This document shows positions 62,687-64,000 of a stretch of DNA of 64,000 nt, in pieces (position 1 is the first letter of the stretch; every line of letters begins with the position of its first letter). The notes under the pieces are model-generated. The model had not been told where the DNA came from. It did no database searches and worked only from the letters and a program-made list of their open reading frames with translations. The stretch covers positions 1 to 64,000 of the forward strand of contig JBMOGA010000001.1 of the NCBI GenBank assembly GCA_049318625.1, in the 5' to 3' direction. This DNA comes from JBMOGA01 sp049318625 (GTDB taxonomy: Bacteria; Pseudomonadota; Alphaproteobacteria; Rhizobiales; Hyphomicrobiaceae). The position numbers were made by a program, and so were the translations under genes.

Positions 62687-63762
62687 GAGCGTCGATATAG
62701 CAGCGACGCGTCGCCGAAGGAGTAGAACCGATAGCCGCTGCCTATGGCATGGGCATAGGCGCGGCGCATGACGTCGAGCCCGGCGAACGCCGCGACCAGC
62801 ATGAAAAGGGTCGAGCGTGGCAGGTGGAAGTTGGTCATCAGGACATCGACGGCGCGAAAGCGATAGCCGGGAGTAATAAAGATGGCCGTCTCGCCCGCGA
62901 ACGGGCGCACGGAGCCATCTGCATCGGCCGCGCTTTCGAGCAGCCGCAGCGCGGTGGTCCCGACAGCGACGATCCGCCGGCCCTGGGCCCTGGCCGCATT
63001 GAGGGCGGCCGCGGTCTCGGCGGTGACCTCCCCCCACTCGGCGTGCATGCGATGGTCGGCGATATCTTCGACCTTCACGGGCAGGAAGGTGCCCCCTCCC
63101 ACGTGCAGGGTCACGCTGCGCCGCGAGACGCCGCGGCTCTCGAGCCGGGCGAACAGCGCGTCGGTGAAATGCAGCCCTGCGGTCGGAGCGGCAACCGCCC
63201 CGTCATGCCGCGCATAGATGGTCTGGTAGTCGGTCGCATCGGCGGCGGTGACGGCGCGCTTGGAGGCAATATAGGGAGGCAGCGGCATCGCGCCGACGGC
63301 GGCGATGGCAGCGTCGAGGAACGGTCCCGCGAGAGAGAATGCCAGTTCCACCTCGCCGGCGTCGCCCTTGGCCGTGACGGTGGCCTCGAGTTCGGCGGCA
63401 AGACAGACGCGCGTCTCATCGCCGAAACGGACGACATCGCCGACCTCGAGACGACGGGCCGGCCGCGCGAAGGCGCGCCAGCGGGACGCATCGACGCGCT
63501 TGTGCAGATTGAAGGCGACGCGGGTGGCCTGCACGCCACGCCAGCGAACCCCGGTGAGGGCCGCCGGGATGACCCGCGTGTCGTTGAGGACCAGTACGTC
63601 GCCGGGCAGGAGGAAATCCGGCAGGTCGCGCACGAACTGGTCGGCCAGTTCGGGCAATCCGCCGGGGCGCACGACGAGCAGCCGTGCGGCATCGCGCGGA
63701 TCGACCGGATGCAGAGCGATCCGGTCGTCCGGAAGCTCGAAATCGAAGTCGGCGGTTTGCAC
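62683..63762 (-). CDS. queA: S-adenosylmethionine:tRNA ribosyltransferase-isomerase
   Basis: QueA, about 359 aa; adds the cyclopentenediol precursor from SAM to preQ1-tRNA, the step after Tgt. Motifs: FDFELPDDRIALHP (about 5-18), VLVLNDTRVIPAAL (about 55-68), PLPPYIASKR (about 165), YQTIYARHDGAVAAPTAGLHFT (about 183-204), LHVGGGTFLPVKVEDI (about 223) and MTNFHLPRSTLFMLVAAF (about 308). The GTG at 63762 (MQTADFDFEL) has GAAGG upstream. It starts five bases after the stop of the DUF423 gene and overlaps tgt by four, so the three form one operon. Confidence 0.95.
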   Translation of the reverse strand: MQTADFDFELPDDRIALHPVDPRDAARLLVVRPGGLPELADQFVRDLPDFLLPGDVLVLNDTRVIPAALTGVRWRGVQATRVAFNLHKRVDASRWRAFARPARRLEVGDVVRFGDETRVCLAAELEATVTAKGDAGEVELAFSLAGPFLDAAIAAVGAMPLPPYIASKRAVTAADATDYQTIYARHDGAVAAPTAGLHFTDALFARLESRGVSRRSVTLHVGGGTFLPVKVEDIADHRMHAEWGEVTAETAAALNAARAQGRRIVAVGTTALRLLESAADADGSVRPFAGETAIFITPGYRFRAVDVLMTNFHLPRSTLFMLVAAFAGLDVMRRAYAHAIGSGYRFYSFGDASLLYRRS

Positions 63763-63767
63763 GGCCT

Positions 63768-64000
63768 TCAGTCTGCCTGTCCGCTCAGTGCAGGAAAAAT
63801 CATCTCGAGTGCCGCCAGCACCGAAATCCCGAGCCAACTCGCGATCAACAAGGTGCCGCCGGTCGGCGCCGCCATCGGGAACAGCCGCTTCTCGACCAGT
63901 GCCGAAAGCGTCAGATCGCCGCTGAAGAATATCACCCCGACGAGAACCATGGTGGCCACGAACAGCCAACTGCGCGGCCGGGCCACCTGCCCCGACAGGG
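63768..64000 (-). CDS. DUF423-family membrane protein, partial
   Basis: C-terminal part (about 76 residues seen) of a small integral membrane protein; the N-terminus lies beyond the window edge. Two hydrophobic segments are visible (SWLFVATMVLVGVIFFSGDL and GGTLLIASWLGISVLAALEM). The GVIFFSGDLTLSAL then APTGG pattern matches DUF423 proteins, where F-S-G and a T/A-P-x-G-G motif are conserved. Function unknown. It is followed closely by queA and tgt on the same strand. Confidence 0.8.
   Translation of the reverse strand, partial: LSGQVARPRSWLFVATMVLVGVIFFSGDLTLSALVEKRLFPMAAPTGGTLLIASWLGISVLAALEMIFPALSGQAD

Overview
The window looks like one continuous stretch of chromosome from a GC-rich alphaproteobacterium, most likely of the order Hyphomicrobiales (Rhizobiales). 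The evidence is gene content and order: rne - amiC - mrcA - prfB, accB - accC - aat - DUF2155 - NDUFA12-type complex I subunit, a FYDLN-acid (TIGR02300-like) protein, a B12-dependent ribonucleotide reductase, a carboxy(nor)spermidine polyamine route, an RNase E ending in a GWW motif, and a perfect CtrA-type box. The genus cannot be named from sequence reading alone. I saw no rRNA, tRNA, CRISPR array, transposase, integrase or phage gene.

Layout. 1-8.4 kb: an MBL-fold hydrolase, then a leftward catabolic array (EamA permease, enolase-superfamily dehydratase, MFS carrier, a short 2-oxoglutarate-dehydrogenase-type E1), then a FAD monooxygenase. 8.4-16 kb: a 75-aa protein and a DEAD-box helicase leftward, a NodU/CmcH-family carbamoyltransferase rightward, and a complete TRAP transporter (dctP-dctQ-dctM) punctuated by strong hairpins. 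16-25 kb: a bactofilin fused to a cadherin-like domain, a stand-alone Aas-type acyl ligase, a BT1-like MFS protein, a TM1410/GH114-like secreted protein, a RimK-family ligase and a GGDEF-EAL protein. 25-31.6 kb: a secreted Cys-repeat protein, several small conserved proteins, rpe, a Gfo/Idh/MocA oxidoreductase, an unknown protein and a 2,2-dialkylglycine-decarboxylase-like enzyme.

31.8-40 kb: flagellin, a divergent idonate pair (idnD/idnO), a diguanylate cyclase with a degenerate receiver, an unknown membrane protein, the carboxy(nor)spermidine decarboxylase/dehydrogenase pair, and a PilZ protein behind the CtrA-type box. 39.8-56.4 kb: housekeeping core with prfB (programmed +1 frameshift), mrcA, amiC, rne, an aminotransferase, a BepA-like M48 protease, a DsbA-like protein, accB, accC, aat, DUF2155 and NDUFA12. 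57-64 kb: nrdJ, an unknown helical protein, tgt, queA and the end of a DUF423 gene.

Three c-di-GMP genes (GGDEF-EAL, REC-GGDEF, PilZ) lie within 17 kb of the flagellin gene, consistent with motile-to-sessile control. The least ordinary items are the bactofilin-cadherin fusion, the seven-repeat Cys protein, the E1-like enzyme in a sugar-acid-type operon, the degenerate receiver cyclase, an inverted repeat that would mask the nrdJ ribosome binding site, and an orphan terminator suggesting an unannotated small RNA.
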